A stretch of DNA of 64,000 nucleotides from Plantago ovata (GCA_028274465.1 CM051456.1:68620753-68684752); one strand, 5' to 3'. Shown: positions 11,440 through 22,691, numbered from the stretch's first letter. A program made the numbers and translations. The notes: a model not told the origin generated them from the letters alone.

Positions 11440-11514
11440 GTAATTCATGTTACAGTTTTAGACTCCAAAACTATTTTCCAAAACCTTCCTGAATTTAACG
11501 TTACTTTTATTCAG
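11440..11514 (+). other. putative intron 3 of ORF3 (copy D), 75 bp
   Basis: Donor CAG|GTAATTCATG, acceptor ACTTTTATTCAG|GCTC with a T-rich tract. Length is 75 bp in all four copies. Confidence 0.62.
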
Positions 11515-14319
11515 GCTCAAAAGGAGAATGATGAAGTGGTTCACATCACGGAAGCTCTTGAAGTTAGTTCTGAAGAACTATACTCAAACTTCAAAAAGAA
11601 CACTTTGACCAGAGTTGCCAAGTCTGTCAGCAACTAGCAAAGATATAGAAGGATGGACTTTTCAGATCTTCACATCCATCTGTCCAATGAGAAAAAGAGA
11701 AACTCTCTACTCAAACTCGAGACGTTTGTACACTCTATACTTCCAGAAGAACTCTCATATTCTCAGCAAATGAGTTCAAGTCTGATTGCTACAATCGGAG
11801 AGAATATGAAAGCTAAGTTCAAGAGTGCCTCTCCAGCTGAACAAGCTGTGATGCTCAAGGGTTCCTTTGTACCCGTGGTGGCTAATCCCCACAAAATCAA
11901 TGAGGAAGAGGAAGTTACAAGTGCTGCAAAGTACAAACATCTTGAGTTGGTCATACTGATGGACGATGCTGAAGAAGAAGAGGATGAAAATAGCCTTTAA
12001 GATACCCGTGATGATGAAGCCCAAGATTCTAAGGACAACAAGGACGATGATGATGATAATCAAGGTCCTAGTCCGGATGCTGGCGGTGTAAAATTGACAG
12101 TTGCTGAAAATGAAAATCAAAACACTGAGAATCAGCAAGCTGAACAAACTCCCAGTCAGCAACAAGAATCTACTCATGCTGAGAAAAGTACTCCAACAAC
12201 TGAACAAGTTGCTGAAGCTGAAGAAGAGTACGCCAGAAAGCGTGCTGAAATGCCTAAAGGCAAAGCTAAGTTTTCTGATGCCGAGTTAGCATTACTCGAA
12301 GCTAAGGTGACTGATCCAGACCTTGGAGAAGAAGAAGAAATGGATGAAGATTATCAAAGAGCTTTACATAATAGTCTACAGATTCATAACAAATACACAA
12401 TGAATCTAGATATTGCTCAATCTTCAGGAGTGAACAACACGGAAGTCTCCTCCCTTCGACTTACTACTGGTGAAACTCCAGTTGTTGAGTCCAAAGAGTT
12501 GCCCTTAGCAACCACTCAACCAGAAGTGACTGAAGCTAAAGATTTGGGTATCAAGGTTGCTGGCCTTGATGAATCTGATGAAGAAGAAGATCTATCTAAC
12601 TTCTCAGCAAATGAAGAACTAAAGACAAAGAAAGCTGAACCCACAGTGGTAGAAATTCCTCCACCATCTCTCTTAACTAATGAAGGAGATGCTGAGAGAA
12701 GTCGCTTGCTGAGAAATGATGATCAGATCGCTACTGAAATTAAAGCTCACTCACTCACTCCCTCTCTAGTGCCGTTCCCAAACGTTGAGGAGTTTACTCC
12801 TAGAATAAAGGCACTAAGGGTTGTTCACAAAGCATGCCAAGAAAAGGATGATGCCTTGCTTGCTGAGAGTCCGCTTGACATTGCCAAAATATTGACTACT
12901 TTGCTGAGACGCACTACTACACTTACCATAGCTCAGAAAGACATCATTCTACATCATAAAATCTATGAAGAAGATGTCAGTCAAGCACTCAAGCTTGATA
13001 AAAGCGCATTGACAAAGGCTCAGGCCATGCTTGAAGAAAAAGTCAACAATGAGCGCAGACATGAGGAGAATCTGGCTTTTATTAGGGAAGAATTGTCTAA
13101 GCTAACTACAGATCAGCAAGACATGATTCTAAAATACAACAGCCTAAATACTCTTGCTGAAAAGTGCAATGAGTTTTTCTCTCTACACATCAGACCTATG
13201 ATGCAATCCATGTCTAAAGGGGAAAATTCTAGAAAAAGAAAGTCTTCAAGAGACAGATCAACTAAACCCTCTGAAGCTGAAGCGCCATTAAAGCTGCCTG
13301 GACCACCTCCCAGAGAACCTCTTGCTGAAACAGAGCAAATTTCTAAGAAAAGAGCTGAAACAGATTCTGAGAGAAGTTCAGCAAATCCAAAAAGGAGAAG
13401 AACTTCTGCTGAAACTCAAGAATTCTGTCATACTGAAAGTCATCAAGACATGAATGAAGATGATGATAATGATGATGACCAAACAATAGCTCAAGCTATA
13501 AGAGCTAAGCCTCTTTCTGCCTTAACTCCATCTGGCCAATCCAAACACTTCTCTTCTGACTCCAGATCTTCAGCAAGAGATCATGAAAATGCTAAGTCAA
13601 GAAGAAGAAAGCAAAGACATGAAGAAAGAAGGACAGCTAACATTGCAATTGGCACTGGCATTAATTATACTAAGACCAACAATGAGGAAACCACTCAGAA
13701 TGTGATCAGAAACCTCCATGGTTGCTGGATCATAAAGCTGGAAGATCTTTTGGCCAATGATTTCTTTCCAACTGATGTACTAAATCAAATGTACACTTGG
13801 ATTGAATTGAAAGTTACAAGAAAATAAAGGGATCCTCCTCCCAACCCAAGGAACATTGCTGTAAAATGGCTGAATATTGAGATTTGGGTAAGAAGAACTT
13901 CCATCAGCAAGAAGTTAAAACAAGAGCCTGATTTCATCAAGCCGACGGATGTTGCTTACTATAGTGACCCTTTAACCAAGAAGTCCAAGAAGAAGTATGG
14001 CTTGATTCCTTATGAGTATTTTTATCTCACTACTAAGGATCAAGAAGAAGACCTTATCTGGTTAAGGAAGATTCATGCCAACAAGGGTATTTCAGACACT
14101 CAACTTCTACATGCTAGCAATTGGGGCATGCACTTGTGGGTAATTCACTACAAAGAGATGAATGGTGAAAACCATCATTATACTGCCTGCAAGAATGCAA
14201 GGATTATTCAACTTGAAGTCCGTAAGCTACTTGAAGATTACGAGAAGGACTGTGTTGAATTCTCTGCTCTTGCTGAGAAGAGTGTAAGGGAGATTCTTAG
14301 AAAATCTTCTGCTGAATAG

Positions 14320-14550
14320 ATTAGTCCCTTGTACAAGCTTTGTTTTGTTTGCTGAATATTTTAGTTATCTATGAGCTTTCTTGTAAACTTACTGAAAGAT
14401 AACTACCAGCAATGAACTTTTTGACTCTTATTGGTTTTTGATTATGCAAACTATTTATCCTTACTGTTTTATTTTTCAAGTATGTTTGCATTAATTAATT
14501 GATTTATTGAACATCAGAAACTTCTAAAAGGGTAACAATTAATTCTAGCT
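14320..14550 (+). other. 3' untranslated tail of copy D
   Basis: It follows the ORF3 stop and matches the equivalent stretch of copies A, B and C (ataactaccagcaatgaac, then catcagaaacttctaaaag and gtaacaattaatt). Homology stops at ~14550, before the expected polypurine tract and LTR start, which are missing in D. Confidence 0.75.
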
Positions 14551-15298
14551 ATGAACTCATCACTAATAACAACAGAATACAATGGAAACCACAAGCGCAC
14601 ACACACAGAGATACATCATGAGATTATAATATAATGAACTATAATCACTGAAATATACATGTTAAAGAAATCTTTACTCATTTAATACAAAACTTACACT
14701 TCATCTAGAGAAAACTTACCTCACTAACAATGAAGTCAACATTCAGACAATAACAAAAAAGAAAGAACTATACAACAACAAACCTATACTATCTATATAG
14801 TTAAGTCATAGTAACCACAAACAAACACCAAAAGACTCATACACAATAAACAAAAAAAAAAAGAACTATACAGAAACAAACCTATACTATCTATACAGTT
14901 AGCTCATAATAACAACAGAATACAATTTAAACCACAAGCACAATCACAAAGGAGACTATAAGCTGAAATTTTAGATGCAAACTAACAACAAAAATACACA
15001 GATGCTGATTCTAAGGCTTATGATATCAAAACAGCTCATCCGAATCTAGCTATGAACAAATCATTAGTGCTAGGAACAGAAATGAGTGGAGAATAAACAG
15101 AGAGAGATAATCGAAACACAAAAACAACAAATCTGAGACATAAATCACTAGATCGAACCCAAACGAACAAATCTGAGACATAAATCACTAGATCGAACCT
15201 TAACGAACAAATCTGAGACATAAATCACTGAATCGAACCCTAAAAACCCTACAAAAATCAGCAAAAATGAATAATAAATAGAAATATCAAACAAATAC
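14551..15298 (-). other. non-LTR block, left part: intron-like AT-rich DNA
   Basis: No gene is seen. Two imperfect copies of a segment containing aataacaacagaatacaat (14565 and 14913) and cctatactatctata (14784 and 14880) indicate local duplication. If the exon at 15299-15359 is real, this is the start of its first intron. Confidence 0.4.
15127..15245. repeat. three tandem 40-bp repeats
   Basis: Three consecutive units start near 15127, 15167 and 15207. Each contains aatctgagacataaatcac and atcgaacc, with a few substitutions between units. Confidence 0.85.
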
Positions 15299-15700
15299 CT
15301 TCATGTGGACATGATTTCTTCTGATTCACAACCCTAGGATCATCATTTTCTCCAGCCATTTGATTCGATTTGAAAAACTCGATCTAAATGTAAAAAACTA
15401 GTTAGCGAACACAAAAAGCAGCTCAAACAACGGCGATGCGACGGAGAACCGACTGAAAACGGCGAGGCGACGACGAAGACGGGCGGTGGAAGATCGGAGA
15501 TGAAAGTCGCGACGTCTAGAGAGAGAAAGACGAGATGAGAGAGAAAGTCTGAGATGAGATAATGAATCCGGGTTTGAGAGACATAACCCGTATTTGAACA
15601 TATATATAGGTAACCCGACCCGCAATCCGTGAGAATTGTATTAGGGTCATGTCTCTCAATGTCTCTCACTAATGTGCCTTTCATAAGTTTTTGTCATTTT
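15299..15700 (-). pseudogene. host gene fragment: promoter, 5' UTR and first coding exon
   Basis: On the minus strand there is a TATA element (cctatatatatg, 15599-15610). A CT-rich leader typical of plant 5' UTRs follows (ctctctctag and similar, 15500-15560). Then comes ATG at 15359 opening a 61-nt exon that encodes MAGENDDPRVVNQKKSCPHE and ends in a splice donor AAG|GTATTTG at 15299/15298. GC content and codon look differ from the surrounding transposons. No further exon could be joined with confidence, so this looks like a captured or stranded 5' gene fragment. I do not recognise the protein. Confidence 0.5.
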
Positions 15701-15713
15701 TTTTGGTAATATA

Positions 15714-15975
15714 CTACTTCCTTCGGAAACTTTATAGGTTCCCATTTAGTTTTGTTGACTTTTTTATGTCCGGTTTGACTTCAAATTAAACATAATTTAC
15801 AACAAAAAATGTAATTTAAAAAAATTATATTATAAAACTATAAGAAGTATAGTATAATAATATAATTTTTAAAATTATTTTTTCACAATGAATTATGATT
15901 AATTTGAGGTCAAATCGGACATCAAAAAAGTCAACAAAACCAAATGGGAACCTATAAAGTTTTCGGAGGAAGTAG
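15714..15975. mobile_element. Stowaway-like MITE, 262 bp
   Basis: Long terminal inverted repeats: left ctacttccttcggaaac, right the complement of gttttcggaggaagtag, with pairing that continues ~75 bp inward (gttcccatttagttttgttg and its complement). TA lies immediately to the left; the right flank is TT, so the TA duplication may have decayed. Ends resemble the CTCCCTCCGT-type Stowaway (Tc1/mariner) terminus. There is no coding capacity. Confidence 0.8.
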
Positions 15976-16439
15976 TTTATAACCCGTCGGACACCGACGG
16001 GTATGATATAATTATTTATTAAAGTATTATAAATGTTATACATTCATACATGTGAGTCAAAAGATCCAATTACAAATTTATATAGGCTGCTCGACCCATT
16101 ATAAAAACAAATGTTAGTGTTGATATATATGGACATTTGGTTAAGGGATGGAATAGGCGAATAGCTCAATATATAGCATTCACCTATATACTTACCGGTA
16201 GTTGCATTTCCCCCATCAATGTCACCAACAATTGCAAATACCACATCATCGTATTCCGTGTTACATTCTCCAATTAAATGTTTCAATTGACCATGACAGT
16301 CCAAGCGAAATGTCTGTTTTACCCCTCAAATTGGGACCACTTCTTTGTGTTTGCCCCACATTTGTCCATTTCACCCCCAACATTTTAAATAAAGTTACGA
16401 TAAACCATACATTTTGGCAATTTATACTACAACACCCCT
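15976..16439 (-). other. unassigned block with a possible exon
   Basis: A short hairpin acccgtcgg/ccgacgggt lies at ~15982-16003. On the minus strand an open stretch from ~16331 to 16198 reads LDCHGQLKHLIGECN and then DDVVFAIVGDIDGGNAT, and ends at a good donor ACCG|GTAAGTATA (~16196). No acceptor or partner exon is convincing, so this may be a second piece of the same captured gene or chance. No other feature is seen. Confidence 0.3.
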
Positions 16440-16810
16440 TTCCATTCACACTTGTACACACAAAAGATGTGTATGAAGCATACATAAACATTTTTTTGTG
16501 TGTATGTGTATGTTTCATACACAAACATTTTTTGTGTGTCTATGTGTGTATGTTTCATACACAAACATTTTTTGTATGTGTATGTGTACGTTTCATACAC
16601 ACAACATTTTTTATGGGTGGAATACCACTTTGTATAATCTCGTATATGGGAAACACCATTTTCTCTTCTGTGTTGGAGAAACAAAATGTTTATGTGTTCG
16701 ACACACAAAAAAGTTTATGTGTGTCATATACACAAAGTTTATGTGTATGATACGAAATAATGAGTTTGTGTCAGACACATAAACATTTTGTGTGTCTGAC
16801 ACGTAAACAT
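16440..16810. repeat. minisatellite of tttcatacacaaacatttttt units
   Basis: About four ~45-bp units lie between 16450 and 16615, with looser derivatives to 16810. Each unit combines a tgtgtatg run, the palindrome-like gtatgtttcatac and a T-run. The later derivatives replace the centre with gtgttcgacac and gtgtctgacac, also palindromic. Cys/Val-rich ORFs across it are by-products of the repeat. Confidence 0.8.
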
Positions 16811-17004
16811 TAACAAAATTTTTAAATTTAAAAGATATATATAAAGCTGATTTTTTTTTTCTTCTCTTCACTCCAAAAAAGGGGAGCTTATTTTTTTTTT
16901 TTTTAATTCCATCTACTTCATAAAAAAAAAAAAAGATAAAATTTTGTTTTCAATATGGAAGCTCATAATAATATTTATTAAAAAAACTTAAATAAAAAAA
17001 AATA
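16811..17004. other. poly-A/T-rich stretch
   Basis: Homopolymer T and A runs (near 16850, 16890, 16922 and 16998). No gene or repeat family is recognised. Confidence 0.6.
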
Positions 17005-17145
17005 AGGGGCTTCTCCATGGAAGCCCTTACTTCGAGCTTCCATGGAAGCTCGAAGCTCTGAAATTGAGCTTCCATGGGAGCTCTGAAATTGAGCTTCCAT
17101 GGAAGCTCTGAAATTGAAGCTCGAATTAGAGCTTCCATGGGTTTT
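17005..17145. repeat. palindromic minisatellite (gcttccatggaagc)
   Basis: About five units of ~27 bp pair the perfect palindrome gcttccatggaagc (or a one-base variant) with agctctgaaattg. Two units share the interstitial word tctgaaattgagcttccatg. Confidence 0.85.
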
Positions 17146-17239
17146 TTAATTTTTTTCTTCTCCAAAATCGTTTAATGTAGAGGAAGTAGGTGGACCAAAT
17201 TTTGTTTTATTGTATTTTAGCCCCAGATAGTTTACTAAT
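17146..17239. other. short unassigned stretch before D LTR fragment
   Basis: About 95 bp of T-rich sequence including gaggaagtaggtggacc. No feature is supported beyond the right-hand boundary with the LTR fragment. Confidence 0.4.
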
Positions 17240-18040
17240 GGATTTACAAAGGCACATGTTATCTCAGAAGAATGAAGACTTAGAAGAATTCTGACATAAG
17301 CAACTCAGTATGCATAAGTGAAAATCTATATGACATAGTAGGTTGTGTTTGCTGAAACTGAGAGTGATCACTTGCTGATAACATTGGTGACCTACTTGCT
17401 GAAGTACTCTGCATTTTGGCTCCAAATGTTCAGATTTGATTTTCAAAGAGTATTAAATGCTACAGCACGCTGAAGACATGAAGACAAGAAGACAAAGGAA
17501 GCACGCTGCTGATAGTACTGTTCTGGCAAGCGATAGTGACAACAAGGTACAAGCCTTAGAATTTGAAATTCAAACGGCTATCTTTAGACACTATAAATAG
17601 AGGTCCTTAGGCAGAGTAGAAGGGTGTGTCAACAACGTGATCAAACTCTCACTTGTGCTTTAAACACTCAAATCCTTCTCTACTCTTTATTGCCTATTGA
17701 TCCGTTCCAAGACTTAAGCTTGAAACAAAAGCTACTTGTGAAGAAGTAGAACATTAAATGCTAAGAAGTGTTCTTTCCTCTAAACAAGAACAAGTCTTGA
17801 CACCGGAAACAACAAACTTGCTTAATACAAAGTATTACAAGTTGAGTTTCTTTAGATTACTTGTTATAGTTGCAAACTTATATCCAAGTCATCTCATCCC
17901 AAACTTCTCTAACTGATAAACCCTTATTCAGGCGTGAAATTCACCGGGAACTAATCAAGCATAGTTTTGCTGATTAAGTATCCTAAGTTTTATGGAGAAG
18001 AAGGTTACAGTTCTCTAGTTTAGGTTGGAAACAAGGCAAG
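17240..18040 (+). repeat. LTR fragment of copy D, plus orientation
   Basis: This is the reverse complement of the central part of the A LTR (about 18495-19326), for example aggcacatgttat, acttgctgataacatt and cactataaatagaggtcctt. It carries the LTR TATA (17589-17600). The first ~265 bp of the LTR are missing on the left. On the right it is cut where copy A begins. It is most simply the 3' LTR of D, interrupted by A. Confidence 0.85.
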
Positions 18041-19587
18041 TGTTGGTCCCTTTAGACAACAAGTAAAGACTATGGGGGGGGGGGTTGAATAGTCTTTAAA
18101 AACTTTTGCGTCGTCTAAAACTTTCTCAACAAGTGCTTATTACTTTTCAGTAATGAGTTTGTTGATACTTAACTTTCACAGCAAGTGCTTGTTACTTTTA
18201 GTGACAAGTTTGCTGATACTTAGAAATAGAGTGCGGAAGTGTTTTACAATAAGTGCTTTTGTCAGAAAGCTAGTTTCAGCAAGTGGGCAGATAAACAGTG
18301 TAAAACAAAGTAACTTGCTGAAAGATAACTGCAGAAATGTAAATCACACAAACACTTTTATGGTGGTATCTGATGGTGGCGTAATCCCTCAATTAATCCA
18401 CTTTGTCCTTTCTAGGACTGAATCCACTATGACAAGATATGAGGTTCCTTACAAATCCTATCACTTCATGACTCTCAGAAACCAAAGCACACCTGCCTTG
18501 TTTCCAACCCAAACTAGAGAACTGTAACCTTGTTCTCCACCAAACTTAGGACACTTAATCAGCAAAACTATGCTTGATTAGTTTACCCTGAATTCCACGC
18601 CTGAATAAGGGTGTTTATCAGTTAGAGAGGTTTTGGGATGAGATGACTTGAATATAACTTTGCAGCTATAGATTTTCTCCGGGATAGCCTTACGAAAGCT
18701 TTGGCCTTCTTTTCTTGTCATCTAATAACAAGTAATCTAAAGAAACTCAACTTTTAATACTTTGTAGTAAGCAAGTTTGTTGTTTATAGAAAAGAACACT
18801 TAACTAATTTTTTAGCTTTTAATGTTCTACTTTTTCAAAAGTAGCTTTTGTTTCAAGCTTAAGTCTTGGAACGGATCAATAGGCAGTAAAGAGTAGAGAA
18901 GGATTTGAGTGTTTAAAGCACAGGTGAGAATTTGATCACGTTGTTGAAACACCCTTCTACTCTGCCTAAGGACCTCTATTTATAGTGTCTAAAGGTAGCC
19001 GTTTGAATTTCAAATTCTAAGGCTTGTAACTTAAGATGTCAATATCGCTTTCCAGAATAGTACTATCAGCAGCGTGCTCCCTTTGTCCTCTTGTCTTCAT
19101 GTATTCAGCGTGCTGTAGCATTTAATGCTCTTTGAAAATTCAAATGTGAACGTTTGGAGCCAAAATGCAGAGTACTTCAGCAAGTGGGTCACAAATGTTA
19201 TCAGCAAGTGGTCAGTCTCAGCTTCAGCAAACACAACCTACTCTGTCATATAGATTTTCACTTATGCGTACTGAGTTGCTGAGTTTCTCACTTTATGAAA
19301 TAACATGTGCCTTTGTAGATACCTTCTCAGAATTCTTCTAAGTCTTCAGTCTTCAAATCTTCAATTTTCTGAGCGATTCTAGGTCTTCAATAGATTGTTT
19401 ACAAACAACGTACATCATCAGCAGGCTTAAGAACCTAACTAGTACCTACACTAAGTCTTCAGCAAACGTTCCTCTTTTACAATGTCCTTAAAATTGTAAA
19501 TTCCTATGGACCTTAAGAGTACTAGTTACTAGACTTTACTTAATTTAGCATGGTTAATTGCTCATCAAAATTATAAGTTTCTTAACA
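18041..19587 (-). repeat. 3' LTR of copy A, 1547 bp
   Basis: On the + strand it runs from tgttggtcccttt to cttaaca. On the element strand the ends are TGTTAAG..GGACCAACA. TATA (CACTATAAATAGAG) lies at 18973-18984. A pure G run (18073-18083) lies ~35 bp from the U5 end, a position that is G-rich and length-variable in all copies. It is preceded by the D LTR fragment in opposite orientation. Confidence 0.92.
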
Positions 19588-19600
19588 AATTTCCCCCTTT
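19588..19600 (-). other. polypurine tract of copy A
   Basis: On the element strand AAAGGGGGAAATT directly precedes the 3' LTR start; B and C have the same tract. Confidence 0.85.
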
Positions 19601-19848
19601 CTGATGTTAGTAATCCATGGCTAAATTAATTGTTACCCTTTTAAAGGTTCCTGATGTTGAATAAATCAGTTGATTAATACAAACATACTTGAATAATAAA
19701 ACAGTAAGCATAAGTTATTTGCATAATCAAGGACCAATAAGAGTCATCAAAAGTTTATTGCTGATAGTTGTCTTTCAGTAAAGTTTTACAAGAAAGAATA
19801 TAGATAACTATTACAATCAGTTCACAAAACAAAGCTTTTCAAAAGACT
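19601..19848 (-). other. 3' untranslated region of copy A
   Basis: About 250 bp between the ORF3 stop and the polypurine tract, alignable with B (34465-34711), C (57122-57369) and D (14320-14550). No gene. Confidence 0.75.
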
Positions 19849-22691
19849 CTAAGCTTGTCCAGCAGAGGATTCTTTAAGAATCCCTTTCACACTCTTCTTA
19901 GCAAGGGAAGTAAATTCAATGCAGTCCTTCTCGTAATCTTCAAGTAGTTTACGGACTTCAAGTTGAATTATTATTGCATTCTTATAGGAAGTATAGTGAT
20001 GAGTTTCACCATTCAGATCTTTTTAGTGAACTACCCATAAGTGCATACCCCAATTGCTAGCATGAAGGAGCTGAGTGTCTGAAATTTCTTTGTTGGCATG
20101 AATCTTCCTTAACCAACGGAGGTCTTCATCCTGATCCTTTGCAGTAAGATAGAAAACTTCTTAGGTAATCAAGTGAAGTTGTTTTTGGACTTGTTGGTTA
20201 TAGGGTCATAGTAGTAAGCAACATCCACAGGCTTGATGAAGTCAGGCTCTTGTCGTAACTTCTTGCTGATGGAGTTTCTTCTTAATAAGATTTCAATATT
20301 CAACCATTTTAAAGCAATGTTCCTTGGGTAGGGAGGAGGATCTCTTTCTTTCTTTGCAACTTTCAGATCAATCCAAGTGTAAAGTTGATTCAGCACAGCA
20401 GTTGGAAAGAAATCATTTGCCAGTAGGTCTTCTAGCTTAATAATCCAGCAACCTTTGAGGTTTCTGACCACATTTTGAGTGGTTTCCTCATTGCTAGTCT
20501 ATGTGTATTCAATGCCAGTGCCTATAGCAATGTTAGCAAGCCTTCTTTATTCTTCTATTTGCCTTCTTCTTCTTGACTTAGCATTTCCTTGATCTTTTGC
20601 TGAAGATCTGGAGTCAGAAGAGAAGTGCTTAGACTGTCCAGATGGAGTCAAAGCGGAAAGGGGCTTAGCTCTTATAGCTTGAGCTATGGTTTGGTCATCA
20701 TCATTTTCATCATCATCAAATCCTTGATGATTATCAGTTTAACAGAATTCTGGAGTATCAACAGTAGTTTTTGTCCTTTTTGGATTTGCTGAACTTCTCA
20801 CAGAATCTGTTTCATCTTTTCTTTTAGAACTTTGCTCTGTTTTAGCAAGGGGTTCACTAGGCGGTCATGGTAATTTCATCAGCGAGGGGGAGGGAGCAGA
20901 TGGAGGCACGTCCCTTGAGCCCTTCTTTTTGAATTGAGGTGTATCTTCCCCCTTAGACATGGGTTGCAAGACATCAAAAATTTGAGTTGAGAAAAACTCA
21001 TTGCAATTTTCAGCAAGCTTGTGCAAGCTGTGATAGTGTTCAACCATGTCTTGCTGAAGTTGGTTATTTTGGACAACTCCGCCTTTATCATCTTCAGATT
21101 TTCTTCAGCCCTTTTAGTATCAGCAACCTTCTGTTCCATGATGATTTGAGCCTTTTTCAAGGCATTCTTGCCAATTTTCAGAGCTTGACCTGCTTCTTTC
21201 TCATAGCTCCTGTGTTGTAAGCTTACATCAGCTTGAGCTAGAGTGAGACTTGTTGTGCGTCTCAGCAAGAGAGTTAAGATCTTTTCCATGTTGACGGGCT
21301 TCTCAGCAAGTAACTCCTCATCCTCAGCTTTACATTCTTTGTGCACTTGCAAGAGAGCTTGCATTCTTGGTGTCCATTCATCCACACTGGGAAATGACAA
21401 TAGTAAGGGAGTTACATTATGGGCTTTTAGTTCAGTGACGAACTGATCTTCAATGCCTTTGAGCTTGCTTCTTTCATAGTCGTTTCCAGAAGAAGCAGAA
21501 GAGTTTGAATGTTGGGATTGGGTTTCACCAGTTTTATCATTCTTAACAGCCGTCTCTTCTTCTTCATCATAAAAACCTGATAAGCTCTCAGCATCATCTT
21601 TATTAAAATCAACAACCTTTTCTCCAAGGTTTTCAGTCACTGTGTGTTCAAGTTGAGTGGTTGCTGTAGGCAACGCTTGAGACTCAACGACTGGAGTTTC
21701 AGCAGTAGTAGGGGGTGGAAGGGAGGATTCTTACGATCTTTTCACTCCAGAAGACTGAGTAACAGACAAGTGTTGTGTTCCAGGTACATTTATGACCATG
21801 TTGTTTGCCACAACTGTCTGAAAGTCTCCGTCTTGTTCATCATCTTCATCAAGGTTTGAATCAGTGACCTTGGCATCAAGTATAGCTTTTTCAGCTAACT
21901 CAACATCAGAAAGCTTTGCCTTGCCTTTAGCAATTTCAGCAAATTTCTGGATTGTTCTTCACTCATCTCAGCAACTTCTTCAGTTACTGGATGTTCAACA
22001 GAAGGAGCAGCAGTAGATTCTTGTTGGTTGCTGGGAGGTGGTTGTTCAGTAGCTTGTGCTTGTTCAGTTGCTTGATCAACAACTTGAACTACTCCACTAG
22101 CACTACTCCACTAGCACCAGGACTTGGACCTTGGGAATCATCATCATCATCATTTTTGTCCTTTGAATCCTTAGAATCTTTTCCTTCATCATCATCATTG
22201 TAATCTTCAATCACATTCTCATCTTCTTTTTCTTCTTCATCATCAGTAAGGATAACCAATGGAAGATGCATATACTTAGCTTGACTTGTGACTTCTTCTT
22301 CCTCATTGATTTTGTGGGGATCAGCCACCACAGGCACGAAGGAACCTTTGAGCATCTCAGCTTGTTGAGATGGAGAGGCACTCTTGAATTGATTCTTCAT
22401 ATTCTCTCTGATTGTGTGAACCAGATCAGTTCCCATTTGCTGAGAATATGAGAGATCAACTGGGAGGATAGAGTGGACAAAAGTCTCAAGCTTAAGCAAA
22501 GAAGTTATTTTCTTTTCAGAAGAGAGATGTAGAAAGAGATCTGAGAAGTCCATTCTTCTATATCTTTGACAGTTGCTGACAGACTTTGCAACCTTGGTCA
22601 AAGTGTTGTTTTTGAAGTTTGAGTAGAGCTCTTCTGAGCTGACTTCATGGACTTCAGTAATGAGAGTTATTTTCATGCTCTCCTTTTGAGC

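Larger units (their letters stand above)
10346..14319 (+). pseudogene. ORF3 of Sirevirus-like copy D, 5'-truncated by Athila-1
   Basis: The reading frame resumes at TKTFPRK after the Athila-1 LTR and ends at TAG 14317-14319, so the N-terminal domain seen in copies B and C is missing. The product is acidic and rich in Glu, Gln, Ser and Thr. It has a predicted helical region (~12870-13180, CQEKDDALLAESPLDI onward), basic clusters (KRRRT near 13400; SRRRKQRHEERR 13597-13632) and a conserved C-terminal domain (VIRNLHGCWIIKLEDLL to LAEKSVREILRKSS, 13700-14310). I see no signal peptide or membrane segment. Breaks include TAG 11221, TAG 11635, TAA 11998 and TAA 13825. Its longest open piece is 12094-13827. 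Three GT..AG segments lie at 11128-11514. It matches no family I can name; in position it is the third ORF that Sireviruses carry after pol. Confidence 0.85.

Noticed and set aside
11776-12207. Minus-strand hydrophobic 143-codon ORF resembling a membrane protein
   Set aside because: It is antisense to the acidic, codon-biased ORF3 of copy D; hydrophobic runs are complements of Asp/Glu codons and no independent start context or conservation is seen.
15343-15684. Minus-strand 113-codon ORF starting MKGTLVRDIERH
   Set aside because: It spans the TATA box and CT-rich leader of the gene fragment in another frame from the better-supported ATG at 15359.
16202-16782. Cys/Val/Phe-rich ORFs on both strands
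   Set aside because: They translate the tttcatacac minisatellite; the frame follows the repeat, not a gene.
14551-17239. Block considered as a Helitron that captured a gene
   Set aside because: A ctag lies near the left border but there is no terminal hairpin at the right distance and no TC end on the other side.
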